In this document: positions 17,712-27,009 of the stretch, piece after piece
Position numbering within the stretch: the first letter of the stretch is position 1
Layout of the letters: every line of letters starts with the position of its first letter
Assembly (NCBI GenBank): GCA_046154585.1
Contig: JBJXDX010000090.1
Span: forward strand, 124,001 to 188,000
Reading direction: 5' to 3'
DNA: 64,000 nucleotides
Origin: CADEFX01 sp046154585
GTDB lineage: Bacteria; Pseudomonadota; Alphaproteobacteria; Rhizobiales; Hyphomicrobiaceae
Notes under the pieces: generated by a model
What the model saw: the letters and a program-made list of their open reading frames with translations, nothing else
Told to the model about the DNA's origin: nothing
Database searches by the model: none
Program-made: the position numbers and the translations under genes

Positions 17712-18440
17712 ATGCAGACAGACAAGCGGTTCGCCGGCCGCATCGTTTTGGTAACCGGGGCCTCCAGAGGCATCGGCCGAGCCGTGGCCGCCGGCTTCGC
17801 CCGCGAAGGCGCGCACGTCATTCTCCTCGCACGCACGGTGGGCGGCCTCGAGGAGCTCGATGACGAGATCCGCGCGCTCGGCGGCACGGCGACGCTGGTG
17901 ACGCTCGACCTGCGCCAGGCCGACAAGGTCGACCAGATCGGCCCCAGCATTTATCAGCGCTGGGGCAAGCTCGACGTGCTGGTCGGCAATGCCGGAGTGC
18001 TCGGACCACTGTCACCGCTGCCGCATATCACGTCCGACGCCTTCACCGAGGTGATCGACATCAACCTCACCGCCAACTGGCGGCTGATGCGGTCGCTGGA
18101 GCCGCTGCTCCGGCGCTCCGATGCCGGGCGCGCGATCTTCGTGTCCTCGGGCGCGGCAAAATCCAATTCGGCGTACTGGGGCCCCTACTCGGCCGCCAAG
18201 GCCGGCATGGAGGCGCTCGCCCGCACATGGGCTGCCGAGCTCGCCAGCACGCCGGTGCGCGTCAATATCATCAATCCCGGTCCGATCCGGACGGGCATGC
18301 GCGCCAAGGCGTTTCCAGGCGAGGATCCCAATACGCTCAAGACGCCGGAGGACATCGTTCCGCTATTCCTGGAGTTGGCGGACCCCGCGCTGAAGGAAAC
18401 AGGCAAGCTCTACAAGTTTGCGACCGGCGAAGTCTCTTAA
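17712..18440 (+). CDS. SDR family NAD(P)-dependent oxidoreductase
   Basis: A 242-residue short-chain dehydrogenase with cofactor loop TGASRGIG (15-22), GNAG, catalytic serine in VSSGAAK and Tyr159/Lys163 in YSAAK. The substrate is unknown. The position right after purF is conserved in several Hyphomicrobiales, so it is probably a core gene, but no partner in the window suggests the substrate. It converges with the MBL hydrolase six bases downstream. Confidence 0.85.
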   Translation: MQTDKRFAGRIVLVTGASRGIGRAVAAGFAREGAHVILLARTVGGLEELDDEIRALGGTATLVTLDLRQADKVDQIGPSIYQRWGKLDVLVGNAGVLGPLSPLPHITSDAFTEVIDINLTANWRLMRSLEPLLRRSDAGRAIFVSSGAAKSNSAYWGPYSAAKAGMEALARTWAAELASTPVRVNIINPGPIRTGMRAKAFPGEDPNTLKTPEDIVPLFLELADPALKETGKLYKFATGEVS

Positions 18441-18446
18441 GGTCGC

Positions 18447-19244
18447 TTAGTCGAAGTGGACTGAAAGTCCGTCATACGCCGGCACAACGTGCTGCGGCAG
18501 CTCGCGGCGCAGCGTCTCGTAGTCGAGGTCGACGTGCAGGTGCGTAAGGATCGCGCGCCTCGGCTTGACCCGCTCGATCCAGTCGAGGGCTTGGGCGACG
18601 CTGAAGTGGCTCGGATGCGGCCTGTAGCGCAGCGCATCGACGATCCACACATCGAGGCCGGCGAGAGCTGCAACGGCTTCGTCCGATAAGCCACTCACAT
18701 CCGGTGAATAAGCGACATCACGGACGCGAAAACCGAGCGAGGCGATATCACCATGCTGCTGGACGATCGGCAGGGCCTCGATGCAGCCACCGGCACCGTG
18801 GACCCGCACCGGCGCTGGCGGCACGATGACATGCGCGTCGATAATGGGGGGATACGCGCTGCCGGGCGGGGCGTCGAAGCAGTAGTCAAAACGCTTGCGC
18901 AACGTTGCGCCCGTGGCGGCATCCGCATGCACGTCGATGCGGCGGCGCATGTTGAGCGCGACGATGCGCAGCTCGTCGATGCCATGGGCGTGGTCGGCGT
19001 GATCGTGCGTATAGAGGACGCCGTCGAGCGTGCTGATTCCGACATCGAGCAACTGATCGCGCAGGTCGGGAGACGTGTCGACGAGAACGCGGGTTGTGCC
19101 GCGTCCTTCCGTGCGCTCGATCAGGGCTGAGCAGCGGCGGCGGCGGTTCTTGGGATTGCGCGGGTCGCATGCGCCCCAGTCATTGCCGATCCTGGGCACA
19201 CCGCCCGACGAGCCGGTTCCGAGGAGCGTCAACTTGTAGCTCAT
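18447..19244 (-). CDS. MBL-fold metallohydrolase (PhnP-like)
   Basis: A 265-residue metallo-beta-lactamase fold protein. The metal motif THDHADH is at residues 79-85 (His80, His82, Asp84, His85), with N-terminal LLGTGSSGGVPRIGNDWG and later LTHLHVDLDY. This form resembles PhnP-type phosphodiesterases acting on cyclic ribose phosphates, but phn genes are absent, so only the fold and metal site are asserted. It overlaps tatD by four bases, a conserved alphaproteobacterial pair downstream of metG. Confidence 0.85.
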   Translation of the reverse strand: MSYKLTLLGTGSSGGVPRIGNDWGACDPRNPKNRRRRCSALIERTEGRGTTRVLVDTSPDLRDQLLDVGISTLDGVLYTHDHADHAHGIDELRIVALNMRRRIDVHADAATGATLRKRFDYCFDAPPGSAYPPIIDAHVIVPPAPVRVHGAGGCIEALPIVQQHGDIASLGFRVRDVAYSPDVSGLSDEAVAALAGLDVWIVDALRYRPHPSHFSVAQALDWIERVKPRRAILTHLHVDLDYETLRRELPQHVVPAYDGLSVHFD

Positions 19245-20044
19245 GCCTTGGCGCCACCCGGCGCGTGTCGCGGCACCTTGGCGTAGAGGCGGAAGAAATT
19301 TTCCGTGGTCGCAGCGGCGATCTCGCGCGGCGTGACGCCCCGCACTTTGGCGAGCGCATCGGCCGTGTGCACGACAAAGGCCGGCTCGTTAGGTTTGCCG
19401 CGGTGCGGCTCGGGCGCCAGAAACGGCGCGTCCGTCTCGACCAGCAGACGGTCGAGCGGCACCTCGGCGGCGATGGCGCGCAACGCATCCGACTTCTTGA
19501 ACGTGATGACGCCCGAGAACGAGATGTAGTGGCCGAGCGCCAGGGCCCGCCGCGCGAGATCGGCGCCGCTGGTGAAGCAATGCATCACCGCGGGGAATGC
19601 ACCGCCGCGCGAGGTTTCGTCCTCGAGGATGGCGGCCATGTCCGTGTCGGCATCGCGGGCGTGAACGATGAGCGGCAACCCGGTGGCGCGCGCGGCAGCA
19701 ATATGCGTTCTGAGGCCCGCGGCCTGCGCCTCTGGCGGGGACTTCTTGTAGTAGTAGTCGAGCCCGGCCTCGCCGATCGCCACGCATTTGGGATGCGCCG
19801 ACAGGGCGGCGAGTTTATCCGCGCCGATGTCGAGCTCCTCGTGCGCCTGATGCGGATGCGTGCCGACGCTAAAGTAAACGCTGCGATTGACCTCGGCGAT
19901 GGCGCGATAGATGTCGAAGTCACGCACGCGCGTCGAGATCGTCACCATGAGACCGACGCCTGCTGCTGCGGCGCGCGCCATGAGATCAGCGCGCGCCGCA
20001 GCAAGCTCGGGGTAATCAAGATGACAGTGATGATCCACCAGCAT
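19241..20044 (-). CDS. tatD: TatD family metal-dependent hydrolase
   Basis: A 267-residue TIM-barrel hydrolase (TatD DNase family). The HxH metal motif is in MLVDHHCHLD, with GEAGLDYYY, the HARDAD region and VETDAPFLAPEPHRGK. Family members show 3'-5' exonuclease or DNase activity. It lies between metG and the MBL gene, on the same strand. Confidence 0.92.
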   Translation of the reverse strand: MLVDHHCHLDYPELAAARADLMARAAAAGVGLMVTISTRVRDFDIYRAIAEVNRSVYFSVGTHPHQAHEELDIGADKLAALSAHPKCVAIGEAGLDYYYKKSPPEAQAAGLRTHIAAARATGLPLIVHARDADTDMAAILEDETSRGGAFPAVMHCFTSGADLARRALALGHYISFSGVITFKKSDALRAIAAEVPLDRLLVETDAPFLAPEPHRGKPNEPAFVVHTADALAKVRGVTPREIAAATTENFFRLYAKVPRHAPGGAKA

Positions 20045-20069
20045 CGTGTATTCGCTCTCTTCTCACGCC

Positions 20070-21641
20070 CTAACCTTCGGGTGCCGCCTCGATGTGCCGC
20101 GGGAAGACGCCCGTGGGTGCGGGGATGGCCGTGCCAGCCTGCATCCGGCCGCCGGCACCCAGCGCCTTGAACGTGCGCCGGTCCGCCGGCTGGCTGAGGA
20201 GGTCCAGCAGCTTGTCTGCTGCCTGCGGCATCACTGCAGCGCTCAGCACGGCAACCTGCCGCACGACCTCGGCGGTGACGTAGAGGATCGTCTCCATGCG
20301 CTTGAAGTCGGTCTTGCGCTTGGCCCACGGCTCCTCGGCCGCAAAGTAGCGGTTGGCGTCGCCCACAACGGTCCACACGGCATCGAGGTACTGCTTGATG
20401 CCCTGGCGGTCCATCGCCTCGCGTGCCTTCGCATACAGGGCATCGGCGGCCGCAAGGATTGTGCTATCGGCCTCAGTGAACGGACCGGGCGCGGGGACCT
20501 TGCCGTCGCAGTTCTTGGCGATCATCGACAGCGAGCGCTGCGCCAGATTGCCCAGATCGTTGGCGAGATCGGCATTGGTGCGGTTAACGATCGCCTCGTG
20601 GCTGTAGCTGCCGTCCTGACCGAAGGCGGCCTCGCGCAGGAAGAAATAGCGCACTTGATCGACACCATAACCCTTCACGAGATCGAACGGGTCGACCACA
20701 TTGCCGACCGACTTCGACATCTTCTCCCCTCGGTTGTAGAGGAAGCCGTGCGCGAAGACGCGATGCGGCACGGCGATACCGGCCGACATCAGAAACGCCG
20801 GCCAGTACACGGCGTGAAAGCGCAGGATGTCCTTGCCGATGATGTGCACGTCCGCCGGCCAGTAGCGCCAGCGCGCGCTCGCCTCATCGGGAAACCCGGC
20901 CGCGGTGATGTAATTCGTCAACGCGTCGACCCACACGTACATGACGTGCTCTGCGGCGTTGCGCCCGGGCGACTGGCCCGGCACCTTGATGCCCCAATCA
21001 AGCGTCGTGCGCGAAACCGACAGATCGGCAAGCCCGCCCTTGACGAAGCTCACGACCTCGTTGCGCCGCTCAGGCGGCAGGATGAAGTCGGGATGGGCCT
21101 CGTAGTGTGCGAGCAGGCGGTTCTGGAAGGCGGAGAGGCGGAAAAAATAGGTCTCCTCCTCCGTCCACTCGACCGGCGATCCCAGCGGCTCACGGCGCAC
21201 GCCGTCCTCTCCGACGGTGGTCTCCTTCTCCTCGAAGTAGGCCTCCTGCCGAACGGAATACCAGCCCGCGTACTTGCCGAGATAGATGTCCCCGGCCTTC
21301 TCCATACGCCGCCAGATCTCTTCCGACGAGCGGTGGTGTCTGGGCTCCGTCGTGCGGATGAAATCATCCTGCGAGACGTTGAGCGCCGTCATCATGTCGC
21401 GAAACCGCTCCGAGTTGCGGTCGGCAAGCGCCAGCGGCGTCAGGCCTTCGGCGACGGCTGTCTGCTTCATCTTGAGGCCGTGCTCATCCGTGCCCGTCAG
21501 GAAGAACACGTCCTTGCCGTCGAGCCGTTCGAAGCGCGCGATGGCGTCGGTCGCAAGCGCCGTATAGGCGTGCCCGATGTGGGGGACGCCGTTGGGGTAG
21601 AAGATCGGGGTGGTGATGTAGAATTTATGTTGCCCGCTCAT
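20070..21641 (-). CDS. metG: Methionine--tRNA ligase
   Basis: A 523-residue class I synthetase. The HIGH motif is HIGH at 21-24 in YPNGVPHIGHAYTALATD and the KMSKS loop is at 307-311 in RGEKMSKSVGN. The short form lacks the C-terminal tRNA-binding extension of E. coli MetG. No T-box or S-box is visible in the 230 bases upstream. Confidence 0.96.
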   Translation of the reverse strand: MSGQHKFYITTPIFYPNGVPHIGHAYTALATDAIARFERLDGKDVFFLTGTDEHGLKMKQTAVAEGLTPLALADRNSERFRDMMTALNVSQDDFIRTTEPRHHRSSEEIWRRMEKAGDIYLGKYAGWYSVRQEAYFEEKETTVGEDGVRREPLGSPVEWTEEETYFFRLSAFQNRLLAHYEAHPDFILPPERRNEVVSFVKGGLADLSVSRTTLDWGIKVPGQSPGRNAAEHVMYVWVDALTNYITAAGFPDEASARWRYWPADVHIIGKDILRFHAVYWPAFLMSAGIAVPHRVFAHGFLYNRGEKMSKSVGNVVDPFDLVKGYGVDQVRYFFLREAAFGQDGSYSHEAIVNRTNADLANDLGNLAQRSLSMIAKNCDGKVPAPGPFTEADSTILAAADALYAKAREAMDRQGIKQYLDAVWTVVGDANRYFAAEEPWAKRKTDFKRMETILYVTAEVVRQVAVLSAAVMPQAADKLLDLLSQPADRRTFKALGAGGRMQAGTAIPAPTGVFPRHIEAAPEG

Positions 21642-21870
21642 GGCGCAGGTTCCATTCGATGGCTGTATCCGTTGGTGGGTTTAGGCGGGCGCGGGCAAGG
21701 CCGCACCCCGGCAATGAGGGCGGATCAGCACATTCGCGCGCCGGGGCGCGGAGCAGCCCGGCGGTGCAGGGATCGGAACGTGGTCGCGGCGCAAGTCATT
21801 ATGCTCAATCTTCCAAGAGACCTGGGTCCATATCACGAATGGCGGCCTGATGCCACCGCACACCTCCACG

Positions 21871-22962
21871 TCAGGGCTGAGCGGCCGAGGCCAGGCGGGA
21901 CAGGGTCGAGAGAATGAAAGCCCGGCGATCAAGGTTGAGCTCGAGCAGCTCGTCCTTGTCGCGCACGATGGTTTCCCATAGCTCGGCCCAGAACGGCGCG
22001 CGCTCTGGCCGGATGGACCAGGCGGCAGGCTCTCCGGCGGCGGCATTGCGGATGGCCTTGGCCATGACGCTGAGGAGGATGGTGAAGAACATCTCGAAGC
22101 GCTGATCTGCCGACGGAGAGCCGAGGTCGTCCGCCAGGGCGTGGGCCGCACCCCAGTCGATTTTCGGAAGTGCGGTGAGGATGGCGAGGATGCGCTCGTG
22201 CAGTTTGGCGCCGGAGCCATCGCTGAGCTCGAGCAGGCGCCGGACGCTGCCGTCGGCCAGAGCTTCCATGTTTTCGGAGAGTATCAGCTTTTCGTCGCGA
22301 CCGGCGGCCGCGGCCGAGGCTGCGCGGTGCAGATCCTCCAGGCCGAGCGGTGCGAGAGACAGGAGACGGCATCGCGAGCGGATCGTGGGCAACAGACGGC
22401 CGGGCTCGGACACCAGGAGAATGAACACGGTGCGCTTGGGCGGCTCCTCAAGCGACTTCAGGAGCGCATTGGCCGCATTGGGATTGAGATCATCGGCCGT
22501 GTCGACGATCACGACGCGCCATGTGTCCTCGGCGGCGGTGTGGCCAAGGAAGCTACGCAGGCGGCGCACCTCGTCGATGGGAATGGAGGTGCCGAAGCGC
22601 TTCATCGTTGGCATCCAGGGACGGCGCAAGACCAACAGACCCGGATGGGACAGAGCCAGCACCTGACGGACGGCGATGCTGTCGACTGCAACATCGAGAC
22701 TGGCATCGGGTTGCGTGCGGGCGTTCGGACTCGCGAGCAGGAAGCGGGCCAGACGATAGGCGAACGTGGCCTTGCCGATGCCGGTTCGCCCGGCCAGCAG
22801 CCAAGCATGATGCATGCGTCCGCTGGCGAAGGCTTCGACGAGCGCACGCTCGGCAGGCGCGTGCCCGAAGACGGTTCGCGTTTCGCGCGGGTGCGGGAAA
22901 CCTTCGAGGCGGTCCACCTCCGGCAGGGCCTCGGTCTCGATGAGGGCAGGCGCGCGCGCCAT
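21871..22962 (-). CDS. holB: DNA polymerase III subunit delta'
   Basis: A 363-residue clamp-loader subunit. The AAA+ P-loop region is LLAGRTGIGKATFAYRLA (about 55-72), and the sensor stretch DTADDLNPNAANALLKSLEEPPK is read in two parts. SRCRLLSLAPL is typical. It overlaps tmk by one base, and the tmk-holB-metG-tatD order is standard for alphaproteobacteria. Confidence 0.93.
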   Translation of the reverse strand: MARAPALIETEALPEVDRLEGFPHPRETRTVFGHAPAERALVEAFASGRMHHAWLLAGRTGIGKATFAYRLARFLLASPNARTQPDASLDVAVDSIAVRQVLALSHPGLLVLRRPWMPTMKRFGTSIPIDEVRRLRSFLGHTAAEDTWRVVIVDTADDLNPNAANALLKSLEEPPKRTVFILLVSEPGRLLPTIRSRCRLLSLAPLGLEDLHRAASAAAAGRDEKLILSENMEALADGSVRRLLELSDGSGAKLHERILAILTALPKIDWGAAHALADDLGSPSADQRFEMFFTILLSVMAKAIRNAAAGEPAAWSIRPERAPFWAELWETIVRDKDELLELNLDRRAFILSTLSRLASAAQP

Positions 22963-23633
22963 CAGCGCGCCGTGTTGGTGAGGCGCGCGCCGAAGCGGTA
23001 GAGCACTGCGTCGCGCACGCGCTGCTCAACCGCGTCAGGGGTGCCGGTGGCATCGATGACCCGGCAGCGGGCGGGCTCAGACTTGGCGACGTCCAGATAG
23101 CCCTGCCGCAGACGTTCGTGGAAGGCGAGGCTGCGCTGCTCATAGGGATCGGCGCCGGTTGAGCCTTTCCCGCTGGTTTCGCGCCGTTCGGTCGCGCGGG
23201 CCAATCCCGCGGCCGCATCGATATCAAGGATCAGCGTGAGGTCGGGCTGGGTCGCGCCCGCAGCAATGCGGTTCAGCGATTCAATCGCGTCCGCAGCCAC
23301 CGAGCCGGCAGCGCCCTGGTACACGCGCGTCGAATCGGTGAAGCGATCGCAGATCACCCACTTGCCGCCGGCGAGCACCGGGCGGATCAGAGTCTCGACG
23401 TGGTCGGCGCGGGCGGCGAAGAACAGCAGCGCTTCTGCAGTCGCCCCGTGCCTGGCGGTCGTGCTGGAGAGAATGAGGGCTCTCACTTGCTCTGCGAAGG
23501 GCGTGCCGCCGGGCTCGCGTGTCAGGACGACCTCGATGCCGGCCGCACGGACGAGCGCGGCCAAGCGCTGGGCCTGGGTTGACTTTCCCGAACCCTCACC
23601 GCCCTCGAAGGTTATGAACTTTCCGGCTGCCAT
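22962..23633 (-). CDS. tmk: Thymidylate kinase
   Basis: A 223-residue kinase converting dTMP to dTDP. The P-loop FEGGEGSGKSTQ is at residues 9-20, the DR(Y/F) motif appears as ICDRFTDSTRVYQG, and a LID with arginines follows (RATERRETSGKG). It is the first gene of the run with holB. A hairpin repeat lies between it and dacC. Confidence 0.94.
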   Translation of the reverse strand: MAAGKFITFEGGEGSGKSTQAQRLAALVRAAGIEVVLTREPGGTPFAEQVRALILSSTTARHGATAEALLFFAARADHVETLIRPVLAGGKWVICDRFTDSTRVYQGAAGSVAADAIESLNRIAAGATQPDLTLILDIDAAAGLARATERRETSGKGSTGADPYEQRSLAFHERLRQGYLDVAKSEPARCRVIDATGTPDAVEQRVRDAVLYRFGARLTNTAR

Positions 23634-23673
23634 CGGCCCAATCTGCGCCTTCGGCCGGCAGATGCCGACCAGC

Positions 23674-23765
23674 TGGAGCAGGATCTTTTCGGATTGAACA
23701 CCTTGCCTTACGCGAGGCGCCCCGGCCGAAACTGGAATCCTGCTCCATTCATAGGTTTAGAGCGC
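23674..23765 (-). repeat. Double-hairpin repeat family 2, copy C (minus orientation, partial)
   Basis: Read on the minus strand this matches the right half of the copy at 56801-56950: GAGCAGGATT, TTTCGGCC, GGTGTTCAATCCGAAA and GATCCTGCTCC. The intact hairpin is 23674-23747 and the 11-base linker 23748-23758. The end of the first hairpin (GCGCTCTA) is fused to the 3' end of the carboxypeptidase gene and supplies its TAA stop. Confidence 0.7.
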
Positions 23766-24947
23766 CCAGCGGAACGCCATATGCACGAGGGTGTCAAGGC
23801 CGCGGCGGATCACGCCGCCCTGGGTAACGTCCTCGGCCGCGACCAGGGGAACCTCGCTGACGGCCTGCGATGGCGAGGAGACCCTCAAGTGGGCCACGAC
23901 ATCGCCTTTGGCGATGGGCGCCTTCAGCGGCGCCTTGTAGATGATCTCGGCCCTCAAGCGCTGATTGGCCGCCAGCCGCGGAAAGACGACCTGGACGCCA
24001 TCGGCGCCCACAAGCGGGAGAAACATGCGGCTGCCGCCCCAGACGCGCGCCTGGCCCACCACCTCGCCCACGTCGAACAGCTTGTACTCGGTGTAGCTCT
24101 TGAAGCCCCACTCCAAGAGCTTGACGGCCTCGGTCTTGCGTTCCTCCTGCCGCTCCACACCGTTGATGACCAGAAGCAGCCGGCGATTGCCCTGCCGGGC
24201 CGAGGCGGCGATGCCGTAACCTGCTTCCTTGGTGTAGCCAGTCTTGAGCCCGTCGACGCCCAGCTCCGTAAACAGCAGCGGATTGCGGTTGATGAAGCGG
24301 TGCTTGCGATACATGAAATCGCGCTGCCCGAACCGGCCGTAGTACTCGGGGAAATCGCGCATGAGGTGGCGCGCGAGGAGCGCAAGCTCGCGCGCGGTCA
24401 TCAGATGCTCGGGATCGGGTAGTCCGGTCGAATTGCGAAAAGTTGATTTTGCGAGGCCGAGCTTGCGCGCCTCCTCGGTCATGACGCGAGCGAAGGCCTC
24501 CTCGCTGCCGGCCATGCCCTCGGCGACGGCGATGCAGGCGTCGTTGCCCGATTGCACGATGATGCCCTGCACGAGCTGGTCTAAAGGCTCCTTCGTGTTC
24601 ACGGGCACCATCATGGCTGACGTGCCTGACGGCGCGCCGCCGGTGCGCCAGGCATTGACGCTCATGAGGAATTCATCCTCGAGCTTGACCTGCCCGGTCT
24701 TCAGCGCCTTGAAGACGACAGCCAGCGTCATGAGCTTGCTCATGCTGGCGGGCGCCATAAGCTCATCGGCATTGTGCTGAAACAGAATCGCGCCCGAATC
24801 CGCGTCCATCAGGATCGCCTGGCGCGCCTTGGTCGTGAGTTCGGCTTGCGGCTGGGCCACGGCCGGCGACCCAAGGCTCGCAAGGCCCAGCGCCGTCATC
24901 ACCAGGACCCGCAGGCAACGGGCCATTCGAGAACGAATGCGCGTCAT
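23757..24947 (-). CDS. D-alanyl-D-alanine carboxypeptidase (class C low-mass PBP)
   Basis: A periplasmic penicillin-binding protein that removes the terminal D-alanine of peptidoglycan peptides. A signal peptide ends near SPAVAQ. The SxxK motif is in PASMSKLMT, the SGN triad in VQSGNDAC and KTG in DGLKTGYTKEAGYG. A C-terminal PBP5-like domain follows and the end (MAFRWAL) is a probable amphipathic membrane anchor. The start is uncertain: ATG 24947 (used), 24992 and 24926 all lack a clear ribosome site. The stop codon lies in a repeat. Confidence 0.9.
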   Translation of the reverse strand: MTRIRSRMARCLRVLVMTALGLASLGSPAVAQPQAELTTKARQAILMDADSGAILFQHNADELMAPASMSKLMTLAVVFKALKTGQVKLEDEFLMSVNAWRTGGAPSGTSAMMVPVNTKEPLDQLVQGIIVQSGNDACIAVAEGMAGSEEAFARVMTEEARKLGLAKSTFRNSTGLPDPEHLMTARELALLARHLMRDFPEYYGRFGQRDFMYRKHRFINRNPLLFTELGVDGLKTGYTKEAGYGIAASARQGNRRLLLVINGVERQEERKTEAVKLLEWGFKSYTEYKLFDVGEVVGQARVWGGSRMFLPLVGADGVQVVFPRLAANQRLRAEIIYKAPLKAPIAKGDVVAHLRVSSPSQAVSEVPLVAAEDVTQGGVIRRGLDTLVHMAFRWAL

Positions 24948-25053
24948 GGCGCGTCGGGAATCCACCGCATGGTGGAGGGATATCACGGCCATGCAGGCGA
25001 CAAGTCAACTGAGACGCGGCACCTGCGAGAATAAAATCGATGTGTTCAGGCGA

Positions 25054-25719
25054 TCACCACGAGCGCGGGTAAGAACCGGAGTTCTCCGCCAGGCGCCGGC
25101 CGCCCGCACCGCCGAACCACGGCTGTGATGCCAGGTATGTGCGCTCGTGCCGGTCATCGCCGTTCAGCGGCGCGCGTCCGGCGTAGCGGACCCTGACCCG
25201 GGCGAGCCCCTGCCCTTCCGAACCGAGCACGCGGGCCACCTCGCGCGACAGATCGATGACGCGATCGTTGGCGTAGGGTCCGCGATCATTGATGCGCACG
25301 AGCACGGTGCGGCCATTTTCCAGATTGGTGACATAGGCATAGGACGGCAGCGGCAAGGTCGGATGCGCCGCCGTCAGGCCCGCCATGTCGTAGATTTCAC
25401 CGTTGGCCGTTGCCCGGCCGTGGAAATCGCTGCCGTACCAGGAGGCGATGCCGGTCCGGTCGTAGTTTGGCTCTTCCCTCGGGATGTACCAGCGACCCGA
25501 GACCTTGTAGGGCACGCCAAGCTTGTAGTGTCCACCGCCTTTGGGGACCGGATTTCCTGGCGAAATGAGGCGGGCGCTCGCCGAGACACCGGTGCGCGAG
25601 TCGTAGCGGCTGTTGGAAATCCGGCCGCCGCCTCCCGAGCAGGCGGTCAAGCCCAGCGCCAGGACCCCAAGGGTCAAAATCAATGCACCCGACCGATGCC
25701 GAGGACCATGAACTCGCAT
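25054..25719 (-). CDS. rlpA: RlpA-like septal ring lytic transglycosylase (lipoprotein)
   Basis: A 221-residue protein with a lipobox (LGLTACSGG, Cys27) and a double-psi beta-barrel containing GIASWYGSDFHGRATANGE, RINDRGPY and RVIDLS. RlpA proteins cut naked glycan at septa; this one lacks a SPOR domain. It lies upstream of the D,D-carboxypeptidase on the same strand, making a small cell-wall pair. Confidence 0.9.
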   Translation of the reverse strand: MRVHGPRHRSGALILTLGVLALGLTACSGGGGRISNSRYDSRTGVSASARLISPGNPVPKGGGHYKLGVPYKVSGRWYIPREEPNYDRTGIASWYGSDFHGRATANGEIYDMAGLTAAHPTLPLPSYAYVTNLENGRTVLVRINDRGPYANDRVIDLSREVARVLGSEGQGLARVRVRYAGRAPLNGDDRHERTYLASQPWFGGAGGRRLAENSGSYPRSW

Positions 25720-25858
25720 GCTACGCCGACGCTCCCGAAGGCATAGCTATCCCCCTGCCCGTTGCGTCGGACAGCGGCCGCGAGCCCCCTTGTTTGGGAG
25801 GCATTGTGCCAGAGGGGAGTTGCTACCCGGTAAAGGTAGGCACCCGTCGGGCGCCGCC

Positions 25859-26191
25859 CTAGGCCGCACGCCGGACTTTGAGACCGGCACGGACGAGCAT
25901 GAAGAGGAAGACCACCATCAGGGCGAAGAACGGCACGCCGACGGCGATCTCCAGCGGGGTCTGCAGACGGATGCCGATCAGGCGGAAATGGATGGCAAGA
26001 CGCACCAGCGAAGACAGGCACACTGACAAAAGGAAGAGATTGCTGACGAGGAGGAGATGCGGGCCCGCGCCGTACACCTTCCCGAGCCATGTCGTCTCCG
26101 GCGGCAGCGCTCTCGTGATCATGGAGTACACTGTAAGCGGCAGAAGGATGACAACGAAGGAATTCATGACGACTTCGATAGTGCTGAGCAT
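25859..26191 (-). CDS. Hypothetical small membrane protein
   Basis: A 110-residue protein with three predicted membrane segments (about 8-24, 45-65 and 80-103) and a basic end (KVRRAA). I do not recognise the family. The initiating methionine could also be residue 9. It stands alone between rlpA and a rightward secreted protein gene. Confidence 0.55.
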   Translation of the reverse strand: MLSTIEVVMNSFVVILLPLTVYSMITRALPPETTWLGKVYGAGPHLLLVSNLFLLSVCLSSLVRLAIHFRLIGIRLQTPLEIAVGVPFFALMVVFLFMLVRAGLKVRRAA

Positions 26192-26427
26192 GGGCAGGCC
26201 TCGGCGGTCGATTTATCTTTCCGATGCACAGTGCCGGCATTGCATTGCAGCTTCAGTTCCGCGTGGAACTTGCACGCCCAGCACGCGATTGCGCATTTGA
26301 CAGCGCGCGGCGCATCGCGAATCAGGCAGCATGGCGAAAGACTTTGCGGCGCGTGTTCCCGCCGGAACATCGCACAGCGCGTGGTTGTTCCATCCTGATG
26401 CTCGTCGCCAACGCAAGGGGTATTGCC

Positions 26428-26721
26428 ATGACGCCGAAAGCCAATCAGATCGCAGCACGATTGATCGCCGGGGCCTGCCTTGGTCTTGGAACTCTGTTGG
26501 TGTCCATGACTGCGGCGAATGCCGTTGATGCGCGTGTACGCTCGGCCTGCACGGGAGACTATCTCAACTACTGCAGCCAGCATGATCCCGACGGCAAGGG
26601 CGTGCGCCGTTGCATGCGCTCGAACGGCCCCAAGCTGTCGTCGAGCTGCCTGAATGCGCTGGTCGCTGCCGGCGAAGTGTCGAAGAAGGACGTCCGTCGC
26701 CGTTCCGCCTCCGCGAGATGA
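26428..26721 (+). CDS. Small secreted cysteine-containing protein
   Basis: A 97-residue protein. AAGGGG lies nine bases before ATG 26428. A signal peptide (LIAGACLGLGTLLVSMTAANA) precedes a mature part of about 65 residues with four cysteines in CTGDYLNYCS, RRCMRSNG and SSCLNAL, and a basic tail. This Cys pattern occurs in small periplasmic proteins of Hyphomicrobiales related to the 'cysteine-rich repeat' type. Its stop overlaps the next gene (ATGA). Confidence 0.65.
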   Translation: MTPKANQIAARLIAGACLGLGTLLVSMTAANAVDARVRSACTGDYLNYCSQHDPDGKGVRRCMRSNGPKLSSSCLNALVAAGEVSKKDVRRRSASAR

Positions 26722-27005
26722 GCGCGGCCTCGGGCGGGCCTACGCGTAAGCTGATCGAGTTCGATCCGGAGACGTGGCAGGCCGTGACGCTGCTGTCGCG
26801 CGACAGCATGAAGACGCTGCAGGAGCTGGCCGACGAGGCGTTCTCCGATCTCTTGAAGAAGCATCGCCGGCCGACAGGATTGCGGCAGCAGTTGCGCGAA
26901 AGCGCGCGGCAGGTCCCGGCCAATGATCCGGAGCCGGATGTGGCCGCCGTGCGCAAGCCCCGATCATCGAAGAAGGTCCGGAAAAAGACGGGGCGGCGCG
27001 GCTAG
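26718..27005 (+). CDS. Ribbon-helix-helix-like small protein
   Basis: A 95-residue protein. Residues 10-50 (RKLIEFDPETWQAVTLLSR, then LQELADEAFSDLLKKH) have the strand-helix-helix pattern of CopG/Arc DNA-binding proteins; the tail is lysine/arginine-rich (KKVRKKTGRR) and could also bind nucleic acid. The start ATG 26718 overlaps the stop of the secreted protein gene by four bases. No toxin partner is present, so an antitoxin role is not supported. Confidence 0.6.
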   Translation: MSAASGGPTRKLIEFDPETWQAVTLLSRDSMKTLQELADEAFSDLLKKHRRPTGLRQQLRESARQVPANDPEPDVAAVRKPRSSKKVRKKTGRRG

Positions 27006-27009
27006 AGTC

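Noticed and set aside
17651..17863. Short rightward frame upstream of the SDR
   Set aside because: It overlaps the SDR start in another frame and has no coding signature.
20046..21917. 623-residue rightward open frame opposite metG
   Set aside because: It is antisense to an unambiguous methionyl-tRNA synthetase with intact HIGH and KMSKS motifs.
26718..27005. Toxin-antitoxin antitoxin reading of the ribbon-helix-helix protein
   Set aside because: The adjoining gene encodes a secreted protein, not a toxin-like protein, and no other partner is near.
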